From Welwitschia mirabilis (lineage: Eukaryota; Gnetophyta; Gnetopsida; Welwitschiales), in NCBI GenBank assembly GCA_051453625.1, contig JBOZIK010000001.1:290478177-290505489 (forward strand): a DNA stretch of 27,313 nt, in the 5' to 3' direction. Shown piece by piece: positions 20,901 to 27,313 of this stretch (its first letter is position 1; each line of letters opens with the position of its first letter). The notes under the pieces are model-generated. The model was not told the origin of the DNA and searched no databases. It saw nothing but the letters and a program-made list of their open reading frames with translations. The position numbers and the translations under genes were made by a program.

Positions 20901-23377
20901 TTGAGATAAGTGGGTGTAAGCACGGCGAGGTGTGTAGCCTAGGTGTGCTAAGGGCATGAGTGCTCAGGCCATTGTGTGCAAAGAACTTATTGAAAGAAGT
21001 CAAATCATAGTGAGTAATTGTATTAAGCTTCCTAGGCTTTTACTTCTGTTGCTATCCTTTCTAATGTGTATGCTGTTAACATTCTCTTGCAATTTCTCAA
21101 GTCAAACAAATCATCAGTGAGGGCATTAACAATGCTTGGACAACATCATCAGAAGCTTGTAGGATGGACATCTGGATAGTATCAATGAAGTTGTTGAATT
21201 GAGTAGATCTCATGGTGAAGCTTTGGGGAATGTGGGAGCACAACAACAACAACAACGACAACAACAACATCAACAACATCATTAGGATAGTTTCATAAAC
21301 TATATGCAAAGCATCACAGAGTTGGAGCAGCTATTTTTCTTGGAGGAGAAGTATTCTTTCTCTTGTGAACTAGAAGAGATTCTCAGAGGACCTTCCACTC
21401 AGCATCATTCAGATGTCATAGTTAGTGATTCATAGCAAGATTGATTGGGGTTCAATTGTTGAACTAAAAATTCTCCCTGCTGTGAATGAAGATGAGATTA
21501 CCGCATAGGTCAAGTTCTGGGTATCTGTTGGTCCTCTGGAAAGAAAACTTAAGAAACCCTCTTTCTCTAGTACCTGATTTCCTTTTATCAGTAAGTTCTG
21601 CACTCTTTGCCTCTCTATTGTTCCTGGCTATGTAACTCATGCTGGTTCTACTACTCAAAAAATAAAGACATTTCTCAGTTTATTATAGCTGAAAGCCTAG
21701 GGCGTTTGCTTTAAAACTGAAAATAAGACTGATAAAAGAAGAAAATTTGATGAAACGTTTAGAAGAAACCCCTCTTTTGAAAGGACCATGTTGAATAACA
21801 ACAGAGTGCTTTTAACCTCTATTCTTGTTTATTCTTTCCAAAATAAAATGAAAGCTGAAAATAATGCCACTTAAAGGCAGTTTGAATGAAAATGAATAGC
21901 TAACAAATGTTGCCCTTCAGCATTGATATACAAGCCCTAGCATTTCATATAGTCTTTCTGATGTCAAAGCTTAGTGAGTGGGGGTAAGATTGATTGAGTA
22001 CAATTGTTGGACTAAAAATTCTCCCTGCTGCCAGTGATGATGAGATTACTACGTAGGTCAAGGTCTGGGTATGTGTTGCTCGTCTGAAAAGAAAACCTGA
22101 GAAATCTTCTTTCTTTGAGTCTTGATTCCCTTCTATCAACAAGCTCTGCATTCTTTGCGTCTGCATTGTTCCTGGCTATGTAAATCATGCTTCTTGCAAG
22201 TTCTACTATGCAGGTAACAAAGACATTTCTTAGTTTATTTTTGCTGAATGGCTAAGATATTTGCTTTATCCAAACTGCAAATAAGACTGATGAAAGAAGA
22301 AAATTTATGAAACATTTAGGGGGATCTCCCGTTTTTAAAGGACTGTGTTGAAGAACAACAGAGTTCTTTAAACTTCTATTATTGTTCTCTTTTTTTTTTT
22401 TTAGTTTGCTATGCTGTATGTCATATTTTTCTTTTTTCTTTTTAAATATTATCATATATGCACAAAATCTAGCACTGAAGGAAGAAACAAAAGAAAAAGA
22501 AATCACTGTTTTCAAAAAAAAAATGCAGGGAAAGCTGAAAATAATGCTGCTTAAGTGCAGTTTGAATGAAAATGAAAGTGAAGTTGGAAATGTTGATCCT
22601 GAGGAATAACATACAATGCTAAAGATGACTAACAAATGTTGCCCTTCAGCGGTGATATAGAACCCCAAATATTTCATACAGTATTTCATCAGAACTTTAT
22701 CATCAAGAGTGTAGGAGGACTCTTGTCATCCAGTTTACCCAACTCTATGTACATATATAGAATAATAGATGAAAAAGGGAAAACGGACAGGGAAGAAAGC
22801 AATATCAGAAAAAAATTTCCTTCACAGCTGGAGGACCATGATAATAATAACAAAGATAATGCTCATTTTATAGCTGTATGTTATCAAAAAACATTTTACT
22901 CTGTAATTCCTGTATTTAGGATCTGAAAATGCAGAACTGATCTAATGTGCAGGAGTTGACACGTTATGCCAGTATGAATAGAAACCAAGAATCAATCAAG
23001 GATGATGAATTCCAACGTGACATCCGAATGCTAATGCAATTTGGGTAAGAGGCCGTAATAACTGACTAAAGCACTGTTCTTCAGCTCTCTGATTTGTCTC
23101 TAATGTGATTTTTTCCCCTTTTCAACTATTTATGTCCATGATCTGCATAATAAGTTGTGTCCCATAGTACTTTCATCTTCTAAAGTGAGTTTGCTTGCTT
23201 TAGGAGTGTTTTTGTTTTAGATGCATGGTGTTCTTCCTGGAAATGATTTGTTCTCACAAAAGGTATTTGCATGCCAGCCAACAGATTAATCATTTTATGG
23301 GTGCTTTGCAACTGTATGTGCAATCTCAGCTTTTGCATGCCGTTTGGCACAAGTTTCTACACTCCTTTGAATCTCAG
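4904..23377 (+). CDS. GCP6: Gamma-tubulin complex component 6 (GCP6), partial gene, nine exons seen
   Basis: Spc97/Spc98-family protein of the gamma-tubulin ring complex, which nucleates microtubules; GCP6 is one of the accessory subunits that complete the ring together with GCP2 to GCP5. Nine exons can be joined with consistent phases (0,0,2,2,0,1,0,2,0), giving about 848 codons provided one base is restored in exon 4. Family signs are the GRIP1 segment (LLKFLFARACQPYFTFIKSW, DPYREFFVE, LRAGQQLQVLLKLLE), a long poorly conserved insert, then the GRIP2 start (ILLQYQSISKF, HLLAFRRYFLMESGDW, FGLGYRLDWPL, QINHFMGALQLYVQSQL). The long insert and the phrase IPLDVVLDQCILQEILLQY fit plant GCP6 better than GCP2-5, from memory of the Arabidopsis protein and without a database search. 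Plant GCP6 is about 1,200 residues, so both ends are missing here. Introns are large, one of them U12-type. Confidence 0.88.
5323..5691 (+). CDS. GCP6: GCP6 exon B: end of GRIP1
   Basis: 123 codons, phase 0 to phase 0. It begins VRDGVSIPSFLK and continues with LLRAGQQLQVLLKLLEKAE, the conserved helix that in other GCPs reads roughly 'P.FL......I...GK.L.vL'. The tail SRNELEDLMKARDTENKQMI and following residues form a charged helix that is probably coiled. The donor is ATG|gtatgt. The acceptor at 5321-5322 has a poor pyrimidine tract and is immediately followed by gtaaga, which itself looks like a donor, so the exon start rests mainly on protein similarity and phase. Confidence 0.85.
5873..5931 (+). 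CDS. GCP6: GCP6 exon C: small 59-nt exon
   Basis: Bounded by a good acceptor (ttgtgcttgcag) and a consensus donor (ATTGT|gtaagt). It encodes MLGRGLYADVQENNPDVGIV and leaves phase 2, which is exactly completed by the first base of the next exon (GT|G, Val). The residues are not ones I recognise, so the call rests on the splice sites and the perfect phase fit. Confidence 0.72.
5952..5983. repeat. (TA)n microsatellite
   Basis: About 16 TA units in the short intron between GCP6 exons C and D. Confidence 0.97.
6170..7374 (+). CDS. GCP6: GCP6 exon D: long variable insert plus start of GRIP2, with a one-base frame break
   Basis: The largest exon, about 402 codons. It opens TSSVGSEYVDHFFEISDDDD with an acidic and serine-rich stretch, carries low-conservation text typical of the GCP6 insert between GRIP1 and GRIP2, then MSFHPMLTRRAWLHLHY and an FSSMTLPFESFLG segment that resemble scattered conserved patches of plant GCP6. 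The frame open from 6171 stops at 7251-7253, but the family-like end (NYPGF..., IPLDVVLDQCILQEILLQ) is in the frame one base off. That second frame is closed upstream by a stop at 7133, so the break lies between 7136 and 7253. One extra T at 7169-7171 would join them smoothly (...EASRS F NHSSDAGMDG...). The exon ends CTTCA|gtatcctttt, a U12-type donor. Confidence 0.82.
7169..7171 (+). other. Probable 1-base deletion (frameshift) in GCP6 exon D
   Basis: TTT run in aagtttaatcat. Upstream codons run in the 6171 frame and downstream codons in the frame containing 7193; they differ by one missing base. This homopolymer is the neatest place for the loss, but any site from 7136 to 7253 would do. It may be a consensus error in a draft assembly or a real lesion. 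Confidence 0.6.
7375..7384 (+). promoter_or_regulatory. U12-type 5' splice site
   Basis: gtatcctttt directly after exon D. Every position of the strict U12 donor motif is met, which is rare by chance at an exon end fixed by protein similarity. Confidence 0.88.
7385..8837. other. 5' part of the U12 intron, no gene
   Basis: No coding text seen on either strand. Part may be the outer portion of the minus-strand copia element's 3' LTR: cagagactatttacatggta near 7930 looks like LTR-type text, but no clear boundary could be set. Confidence 0.5.
8838..8983 (-). repeat. Element A 3' LTR fragment
   Basis: Aligns by eye, as a direct repeat, with 15933-16074 (shared pieces aaaatgatattt, ggaatgat.ataa.agttaaa, gggaagattt.act / gggagatttgactt). 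Divergence is high, so the insertion is old. The outer part could not be followed. Confidence 0.6.
8986..8997 (-). other. Element A polypurine tract
   Basis: The minus strand reads caaggaggagaa directly before the start of the LTR-like repeat, as expected for plus-strand priming next to the 3' LTR. Confidence 0.55.
9320..9480 (-). pseudogene. Element A RNase H remnant
   Basis: Minus-strand STTGYSLFSL and, after a frame change, TLPTSKVEYVVLT correspond to the copia RNase H landmarks 'sTsGyvf.lg' and 'vaLSTtEAEYvAlt'. The Glu-Ala-Glu core is degraded (SKVEY). Confidence 0.65.
9890..10450 (-). pseudogene. Element A reverse transcriptase remnant
   Basis: Minus strand: NIDFTEIFSSIVEK, IQLVLSLTACLDLESKQLDV and HGDLEKEIYMS match the first copia RT block, including the metal-binding Asp of QLDV. 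Further on, FLSYADDTLIGG carries the YADD active-site box. Several stops and frame changes lie between the blocks, so it is not functional. Confidence 0.82.
10745..11090 (-). pseudogene. Element A integrase C-terminal remnant
   Basis: Minus-strand text SFSQTFWAKVIMMTEYLVNK, then TLNSELSKGFW and EAFGCETLVQLQ, matches the copia integrase tail ('SFWAEA...a.YliNr.P...l....Pee.W.....s.l..FGC.a'). Further on, GYEEHNHGFKLWDLK fits 'GY....kgykl.d.' of the integrase-RT linker. At least one frame change separates the two parts. Confidence 0.78.
11598..11612 (+). other. Element B primer-binding site, mutated
   Basis: ttggaatccgagcac differs at two positions from the copia site TTGGTATCAGAGCAC and lies about 40 bp before the gag start, the expected place. 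Confidence 0.55.
11653..12600 (+). pseudogene. Element B gag remnant, interrupted
   Basis: Begins MASSSSFDGGSSYF and, after a frame change, YEYWVVRMKTYLIAWEHIYE, the copia Gag opening ('..nY..W...m..~L...dlw...'). It resumes near 12219 with FLNKVQDGVNGL and then AIEEAQDLS, matching 'AIEEskDLs...~l.eLmgsLq'. Between them (about 11820-12180) lies unrelated ACTCG-rich text and a small hairpin, probably a later insertion. There is also a repeated attgaggagaaatgat at 11775 and 11826. Confidence 0.7.
12771..12830 (+). pseudogene. Element B protease start
   Basis: DFWYLDSGCNNYTMRNKSLL matches the copia aspartic-protease opening 'W.lDSGCs.HMtg...lf'; the DSG catalytic triplet is present. Frame breaks follow within about 60 bp. 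Confidence 0.72.
13325..14030 (+). pseudogene. Element B reverse transcriptase remnant
   Basis: Pieces in several frames: EEPLSFQEVVRNPCW (copia 'EP.sf.eA.....W'), VKWV (KWV.kiK), YLDKEVYAYICHLPQ, YGLKQALSAWYSCIDNF ('LYGLKQa.raWy..ld.fl') at about 13765, and LYVHDLL near 13910. The last stands where the active-site YVDD box should be, with His for the first Asp. Two short tandem duplications lie inside (gtttgttgcattgcat at about 13581 and 13637; cattgacaattttct at about 13801 and 13849). Confidence 0.78.
14490..14745 (+). pseudogene. Element B RNase H remnant
   Basis: WSTEKELTFALPSTEAEYIP followed by a WWEEL motif corresponds to copia 'W.skkq..valSstEAEY.A...a..e..Wl..ll'. SAIALAHKVVLHEQSQYILV matches the downstream 'sAi.la.np..h.rtkHi.v..Hf'. 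The invariant His of the final motif is lost (YILVHYWSG). Confidence 0.78.
14758..14767. other. Assembly gap, 10 N
   Basis: Run of N; ten is a common placeholder length, so the true size is unknown. Confidence 0.99.
14768..15719. other. Unassigned stretch between element B and the element A primer site
   Basis: Should hold the 3' end of element B and the 5' leader or gag of element A. I could not recognise gag on the minus strand. Short open runs on both strands (14994-15200 minus, 15253-15489 and 15428-15679 plus) show no family match. Confidence 0.5.
15720..15732 (-). other. Element A primer-binding site (initiator Met tRNA type)
   Basis: The minus strand reads gagtatcagagc, close to the plant copia primer site TGGTATCAGAGC, placed just inside the LTR end. 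Confidence 0.65.
15735..16074 (-). repeat. Element A 5' LTR
   Basis: On the minus strand it starts TGTTGATAATGAAG, with the typical TG opening, and ends near ...caataaaattca just before the primer site, about 340 bp. The inner-edge counterpart at 8838-8983 supports the pairing. Confidence 0.6.
16075..16910. other. 3' part of the U12 intron, no gene
   Basis: A 105-codon open run on the minus strand (16203-16520) has no recognisable features. Nothing else was seen. Confidence 0.55.
16911..16927 (+). promoter_or_regulatory. U12-type branch point and 3' splice site
   Basis: tccttaatcattgtcag. The tccttaa core is the U12 branch element and lies within the 10-16 nt window before the AG at 16926-16927. 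Confidence 0.85.
16928..17069 (+). CDS. GCP6: GCP6 exon E: first helices of GRIP2
   Basis: Joins in phase from exon D and reads QYQSISKFTVKLFVEGLG, then LQQHLLAFRRYFLMESGDWA and DEFLMHLCHH. This is the family's GRIP2 opening ('Y..iSk......e..l..hL..lrryflm..GDw...f...l'), part of the gamma-tubulin-binding half of GCPs. The donor is CAT|gtatgt, phase 0. Confidence 0.9.
17215..17419 (+). CDS. GCP6: GCP6 exon F: linker within GRIP2
   Basis: The acceptor is ctttggtgatcag and the start is KWSPKGSHQQVLELQMMLKS, matching the expected HHKWS junction with the previous exon. It continues with a charged variable stretch (SLEGTSCDGDEHAERLYAY) and ends AATA|gtgagt in phase 1. The tail IHNLCDSAHFINLNS is not conserved that I know of. 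Confidence 0.85.
17507..17670 (+). CDS. GCP6: GCP6 exon G: conserved GRIP2 motif FGLGYRLDWPL
   Basis: Acceptor tggttcctacag; it completes a Ser codon from exon F. It reads IKTFDIFGLGYRLDWPLNTI, then LSMYSKIFQFLLQIRMAMFS and VRAIWNKLK. This is the hallmark of the family ('l.Y.v.wPl..ii......Y..iF.fLl.ik.a...l...w..lk'). Its 3' end is uncertain: the next exon needs phase 0, which favours AAG|gttgat at 17670, a weak donor. The stronger-looking gtaact at 17687 would leave phase 1 and clash unless a small unseen exon lies between. Confidence 0.85.
17687..19020. other. Long GCP6 intron between exons G and H, first part
   Basis: AT-rich, no coding signal and no element recognised. The short open run 18680-18925 shows no family features. 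Confidence 0.55.
19021..19675. repeat. Three-copy local tandem repeat in GCP6 intron
   Basis: Copies at about 19021-19284, 19285-19410 and 19411-19675. Each starts with a tagtttgatctgttttag-like phrase, then gaagacag, gtgaattt.agagagaaaa, ttggataagt and cttgggaaat. Copies 1 and 3 also share a tail (atttgtggatttaag ... tctagaag ... gt.aac) that copy 2 lacks, so copy 2 has a deletion of about 130 bp. Copies are clearly diverged. Confidence 0.8.
19676..21237. other. Intron sequence, no gene
   Basis: AT-rich with short poly-T/A runs (20.2-20.4 kb). No coding, RNA or element signature seen. Confidence 0.5.
21238..21283. repeat. (CAA)n imperfect microsatellite
   Basis: About 15 CAA/CGA/CAT triplets. 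The plus frame before it reads INEVVELSRSHGEALGNVGA and runs into a Gln/His tract, then stops; this could be a fragment of a once-coding insert but has no support. Confidence 0.92.
21411..22690. repeat. Two-copy tandem duplication in GCP6 intron
   Basis: Copy 1 is about 21411-21959 and copy 2 about 21960-22690, head to tail with the junction at gatgtca. Shared blocks include ctaaaaattctccctgctg, ttgttcctggctatgtaa, aataagactgat.aaagaag, aagctgaaaataatgc and aacaaatgttgcccttcagc. Copy 2 is longer because of extra T-rich and A-rich sequence at about 22388-22520. Similarity looks like roughly 80 per cent by eye. Confidence 0.88.
22953..23044 (+). CDS. GCP6: GCP6 exon H
   Basis: Acceptor tctaatgtgcag, donor TTTGG|gtaaga. 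It encodes ELTRYASMNRNQESIKDDEF then QRDIRMLMQF, the variable loop that in GCPs sits between the '...W..Lk' helix and the 'H.m..fv..lq.Yv' helix. Phase 2 at the end is completed exactly by the next exon. Confidence 0.78.
23278..23377 (+). CDS. GCP6: GCP6 exon I (last clear exon)
   Basis: Acceptor tttgcatgccag; GG|C gives Gly and then QQINHFMGALQLYVQSQLLH and AVWHKFLHSFESQ. This is the strongly conserved helix 'R.q..hFv..Lq.YvqsqL.h..W..fl' of the family. The donor is CAG|gtaaag, phase 0. The following segment, usually beginning VKD.MDL, is not found directly downstream, so a long intron must follow. Confidence 0.88.
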
Positions 23378-24790
23378 GTAAAGTATTTTATAGTGTTCTG
23401 TGAAGTTACACTTTCTTTAATGATTTTGTGAAAAAAAAGGAGGAAATTCTTCATTGTTGAACTACGGAAAGTAATTTAGTAGACTTGCTATTTGGCTTCT
23501 TGTGATCTGGTACCACGTAATTTCTCTTTTACTAAATCACAACTAAGATAGAGTGGAGTGTTGATAATGGGCTTTAAAATAATTATAGAAATTTCCAAAA
23601 TATTTAGCATAAGCAAGGTGGCATAGGAAGATCTTGGATGGGTAATTGTACAGGATGCTTATAAACGAAAACCCTTTGAGGATGTTTGTGAAGGAGGGTG
23701 ACAAATGTGGGTACTGTTGGTACGATTTGTGACGACTTTCCTAAAGACTTGACTTAGATGACTCAGGTAGGTTAATAGATGAATTTTCAGATTTCTGAAT
23801 GACCTGTGACTTTGTCTATAAATAGAATATAAACTTTAGTTATTATGACAGAGAACATGGCAGAGATCAATATTATAAACCGATTGAAGACTGTATGAAC
23901 AAGATGGGATGGTTCTGTAGACACAGTACACACTGTTTCACAGAAAGTTAGACAGAACAATCTAACAGTTGTGTCGAATGAGCTTAATAGACATCACGGA
24001 ATAAAGTAGTAGATGAAACATTTTGACAAAGTTATAGAACAGTTTACTTGATGAATAAAGATCGCTTGGCACACAAACTGCAAGACAGACATATACAGTT
24101 TCGTAGACAGACTGAAATAGACGATCTTAGGTGCTAGAAACAGAACAGTATTATTCAATGAACAAAAGAGGACTAACCAGTAAATGAAACATGACTAGTT
24201 TAACAGATTGAGTGATTTAACAAATCTTATAAAGTGAATCTAATAAACTAGACAGAACTGTTAGAGCAGACAGAATAAGATAATTTAACATGCAAAATCT
24301 TCAAAATGATGACAAGACATTTTCAAAGCATTAAATGACATATTCAATTCATGACACTCTCAAGAAGAGGCTAACAATGTATCAGATATGCTTAAAAGAG
24401 AAGAAAAGATGATTTTATTAATTCAAAAGGAATGGACTTACAAGAGCCAAGCTATTTTAAGCTTGACATTAGAGTAGACTTTTGACTCTTAGACTTGGGA
24501 TGGCTGCTGGACTTACTTCCTGATTGAGGAGAGCTTACTAGTGGCTGACAAGTGTCCTTCCTTCCAATGGTTGAATGAATCACCAACTTACGTTTCTCAA
24601 GTGTTGGAGATGAATTTATATTGAGAGGAAGTAGTTGAGAGGTTGAGAAAAAGATGGGTTGTGTGAGGATTTGTTGGGATTAGACCATAGAAAAAGTAGG
24701 GACAGGTGGACCACCCTAAGATCATGGAAGAAGTCAATTTGAACTTTTCTTCCCGATTTTGCGGATTGCCTGTGAACTATTTTCGAGACG
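23378..24790. other. Downstream GCP6 intron, no gene seen
   Basis: From about 23.8 to 24.35 kb it is rich in TAGACAGA/GACAGAAC-like words, an ill-defined repetitive texture leading into the minisatellite. No exon resembling the expected VKD.MDL continuation was found. Confidence 0.5.
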
Positions 24791-25124
24791 GAGTTTCGGA
24801 GATAGTTTTTTGAAGACAGACTTTCACAGACTGGGTTCTGCACGCAGACTTTTGCAGACAGAGTGCTGAGAGCAGAGTTTTATAGACAGAATACTGAAGA
24901 CGGAGTTTTGCAAATGGAATGCTGAAGACTGAGGTTTGCAGACAGGATGCCAAAGACTGAGTTTTGCAGACAAAATGCTGAAGAATGAGTTTTGCAGACA
25001 GAATGTTGAAGACAGACTTTGCAGACAGAATGTTGAAGACTGAGTTTTGCAGATAGGATGTTGAAGATGAAGTTTTGTAGACGGAATGCTGAAGACAGAG
25101 TTTTGCAGACACGTTTTGAAGGCC
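24791..25124. repeat. 28-bp minisatellite, about 12 copies
   Basis: Units begin gagttttgcagacagaat and end near tgctgaagact. Starts step by 28 bp (one unit is 27), with 11 unit lengths totalling 307 bp from 24791 to 25098 and a last partial copy. Early units are most diverged. On the minus strand this gives two long overlapping open frames full of FCLQN/SVCKT-like repeats (24777-25112 and 24880-25152), most likely artefacts of the repeat. Confidence 0.92.
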
Positions 25125-25953
25125 TGTTTATTTCACACTGAACTTTATTCATGATCTGGGGAATTTTTGGTTAATTCATTTTGGTGCTTGATGGGTTCCA
25201 TCACAGGTACTATCAAAGATTTTACAACCTAAGCTCCTTAATTTGGATTCCTTATACTTCAAAGATGAAGCTAAAATATAAGGCAATGAATTAACTCAAA
25301 ATCGAATTTAAAATGAAGCAAAGTAAGGAGCTTGCAAATGGAAACGGAGTCCAATAAAGGCAACCTTTAGTAAACTCATTAGGAAAATGAACTATTCTAT
25401 GAATAAGGATATATCAGATTTAAAGGAAAATTGAAGATTTAAAATAATGTTTAATAAAGCTATTGCATATTGTTATGAAACTTTTTTCTTATGATGTCTC
25501 CTTCTAGCACCAAAATGTTTTGCAAGACTAATTCTTACTTTAAGAAAGACAGATTGGGCTAAGTAACACTATTAAAAATAGAGACAAAACCTAACTGCTT
25601 TAAACAAAGAAAATTGAAAGAAAGTAAAACAACTAAAGGCTCCTTTTTATTTTTCAGTAACAATAATATTCTAAAAACTAGAATGTAAGACTTTTTTTTT
25701 TTTTGGTAAGAAATAAATTTTGAGAAAGAACTTATTTTGCATTTTCAATTTCTTTTAAGGCCAGTATGCTACAAGCAACAATAAGAGAATCACAATTACA
25801 GAAGATTGGAAGAAAACTAATGTTGACACTCAAATTAATGGAAAAGAGTAATTCTTATAGTGAAACATTACAACACTGTAAGAAGAAACCTGAAGAGTTT
25901 CAGTTCTAAATGAGCTTGCAGGTCTGAGCTTGGACATGGATGTCAATTTACAG
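25125..25953. other. Intron or flank, possible gypsy-type primer site
   Basis: On the minus strand at about 25498-25516 the sequence attttggtgctagaaggag recalls primer sites I associate with plant gypsy elements (TTTGG[CT]GCTAGAAGGAG). A partner attttggtgcttgatggg lies on the plus strand at about 25178. No gypsy protein was seen, so the element call is weak. There is a T12 tract at 25692. Confidence 0.3.
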
Positions 25954-26016
25954 GATAATGTTCTCTATGGCATCTATGACAAGTACTTCTCTACCATGCT
26001 TCATTGTATCTGCTTT
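25954..26016 (+). CDS. Possible GCP6 exon J (doubtful)
   Basis: After the AG of tgtcaatttacag the phase-0 frame reads DNVLYGIYDKYF and then STMLHCICF, recalling the GCP pattern 'H..YLs..lh.CfL' that follows exon I. It is the only acceptor in this open frame that fits the phase left by exon I. Against it: the pyrimidine tract is poor, the usual VKD.MDL lead is missing and the donor (gtagag) is weak. The open frame continues to 26145 as hydrophobic, probably meaningless text. Confidence 0.3.
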
Positions 26017-27313
26017 GTAGAGTCCTATCTTTACTTTTTGCTTCTATGGCTTTGTTGTGTCTTCCTTCTTTTTTCATCTTTCTTTGAAAATCCACTTGCT
26101 TCTCTCTGTGTTTCACAATCTCTCTCTCTCTCTACTTCCGTTTAACCTGTGGAAGCATTGGCCGTTACCTTTTTTTTTTTTTTTTTAATAAAAACGTCTT
26201 TGACATTTGTAATGTTTGTGCTGTTTGTAACATCTTGGGCATTTTCCCAAACTTGAGCAGTATTTCATCTTCTATGTTGGTTTTTTGCATGTGTCCATAC
26301 ACATATCATATCCTGAAGACTTCAACGAAGTATGTCAAATTGACTTTTCTATATGAAAAAATTAACACCCATTTTGGCATTGCTTATATGCAAGCTGAAA
26401 CGTTTTGTGTTATGATGTACCAAAAATTGAAATTAGTAACTCTCTCCCTGTGACCCCTTGCTTCTTTTGCTTTTTATTTTTTTATTTATTTTTTATTTTT
26501 TTTTGGTGGGGAAGGTTTTTGTTTTTGGTGGGGGTGGGGGAGAGTGTAATCTGTGCAAGATAGACCTTTCAGTCCAATAGCAACTTAGAGTTTCTGTCTA
26601 GCTCTAGGCATAGTGTGGTATCACTATCTTATTTGCTAGGAACTCTTGAGAAAGTTTGTAGAAAGATCCAAATATGTAGCTTTGTCATATTCTCTTTTGT
26701 CACTTGCAGGGATTTTGATAATGCTCTAAGGCAAGCACAAATAGAGGTGGAACATCATTTCTGAACCAGATATGATAGATGTAGGACCACCATTTCTCAG
26801 CTTGGGTTAGAGAAACGTTTAAGCGTATAGGCAGGTTGCTCAAACCATTGAGACCATCCATGGCTGTGGACACACCTGTGCAGATTGCGTGTGATTATAG
26901 GTTTCTCGAATCAAGTGTATCCTAACGTTTTAGATTTTGGCATTCTTAAAATTTATTCAACAACATAGTTTTTGAGCTTTCATACATCTAGGACTCATGC
27001 AGGTGCCTTACAAGTGCCAGACATCCTAAATTCTTATACCTCTCTAAGAATGTGTTTGAAAGCAGAGTATATTGACATAGTAACATCCTATTTTGTGTCA
27101 TTTCCTCAATCCCAACTTTCCCACATTTTTGGTTTCCGTCCACACATTGCAAAATCATTAATATTTTGAGATCCCTATTTTGATATTTCTAACCAATTAT
27201 ACAAGCAACAATCAATGATGGTTGATAGATTAATTTGTGTTGACTATTCTGATTGTGTTCAATTGTAGTATGTAATTGCTACTAGCCCCATAATTTGCTA
27301 TTTTATGTTATTT
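26017..27313. other. 3' end of window, no supported gene
   Basis: Contains a (TC)n run near 26120, a T18 tract near 26170 and T/A/G-rich low complexity at 26460-26545. Open runs at 26235-26453 and 26972-27169 show no family features. The C-terminal end of GCP6 was not found. Confidence 0.5.

Noticed and set aside
22252-22689. Minus-strand open frame of 145 codons.
   Set aside because: It spans the poly-T/poly-A expansion in copy 2 of a tandem duplication, and the Lys/Phe-rich text reflects low-complexity DNA; the counterpart in copy 1 is not open.
24777-25152. Minus-strand open frames of 111 and 90 codons as a repeat protein.
   Set aside because: They are readings of the 28-bp minisatellite in two frames; no start context, no codon preference and no family.
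26710-26764. Possible further GCP6 exon after cacttgcag, reading DFDNALRQAQIEVEHHF and then stop.
   Set aside because: A good acceptor but only 17 codons, and the text does not resemble the GCP6 C terminus; likely chance.

Overview
The window looks like draft nuclear DNA from a land plant with a large, transposon-laden genome. It is AT-rich, has two runs of N, contains one intron-split housekeeping gene with introns of about 5 to 9.5 kb, and carries plant-type Ty1-copia relics. A gymnosperm is my best guess from the intron sizes and element decay, but nothing in the sequence proves it.

The one gene I can support is on the plus strand: gamma-tubulin complex component 6 (GCP6, Spc97/Spc98 family). 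Nine exons lie between 4904 and 23377: 4904-5110, 5323-5691, 5873-5931, 6170-7374, 16928-17069, 17215-17419, 17507-17670, 22953-23044 and 23278-23377. Their phases agree at every junction if one base is missing from a T run in the big fourth exon (7169-7171). Together they give about 848 codons. The start of the protein lies upstream of 4904 and was not recognised in the window; the C-terminal part lies beyond 23377, with one doubtful further exon at 25954-26016.

Layout: 1-4903 is non-coding or unrecognised, with a possible LTR end near 0.8 kb, an ACTCG/ACTTG-rich repeat near 2 kb and a 34-N gap. 4904-7374 holds the GRIP1 part of GCP6 and its long variable insert. 7375-16927 is a single 9.55-kb intron with clear U12-type (minor spliceosome) signals at both ends. 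Inside it sits a minus-strand copia element (about 8.8-16.07 kb) into which a second, plus-strand copia element (about 11.6-14.75 kb) has inserted; both are dead. 16928-17670 holds three exons starting the GRIP2 domain. 17671-22952 is a second long intron with two independent local tandem duplications (19.0-19.7 kb and 21.4-22.7 kb) and a CAA microsatellite. 22953-23377 holds two small exons. The rest is probably intron, with a 28-bp minisatellite of about 12 copies at 24791-25124.

No RNA genes, CRISPR arrays or bacterial-type features were seen. I did not find a clearly new biological system. The most interesting signals are the intact U12 intron signals around a nested-retrotransposon load at a domain boundary, the single-base frame break in exon 4, and unusual splice contexts at exons 2 and 7.
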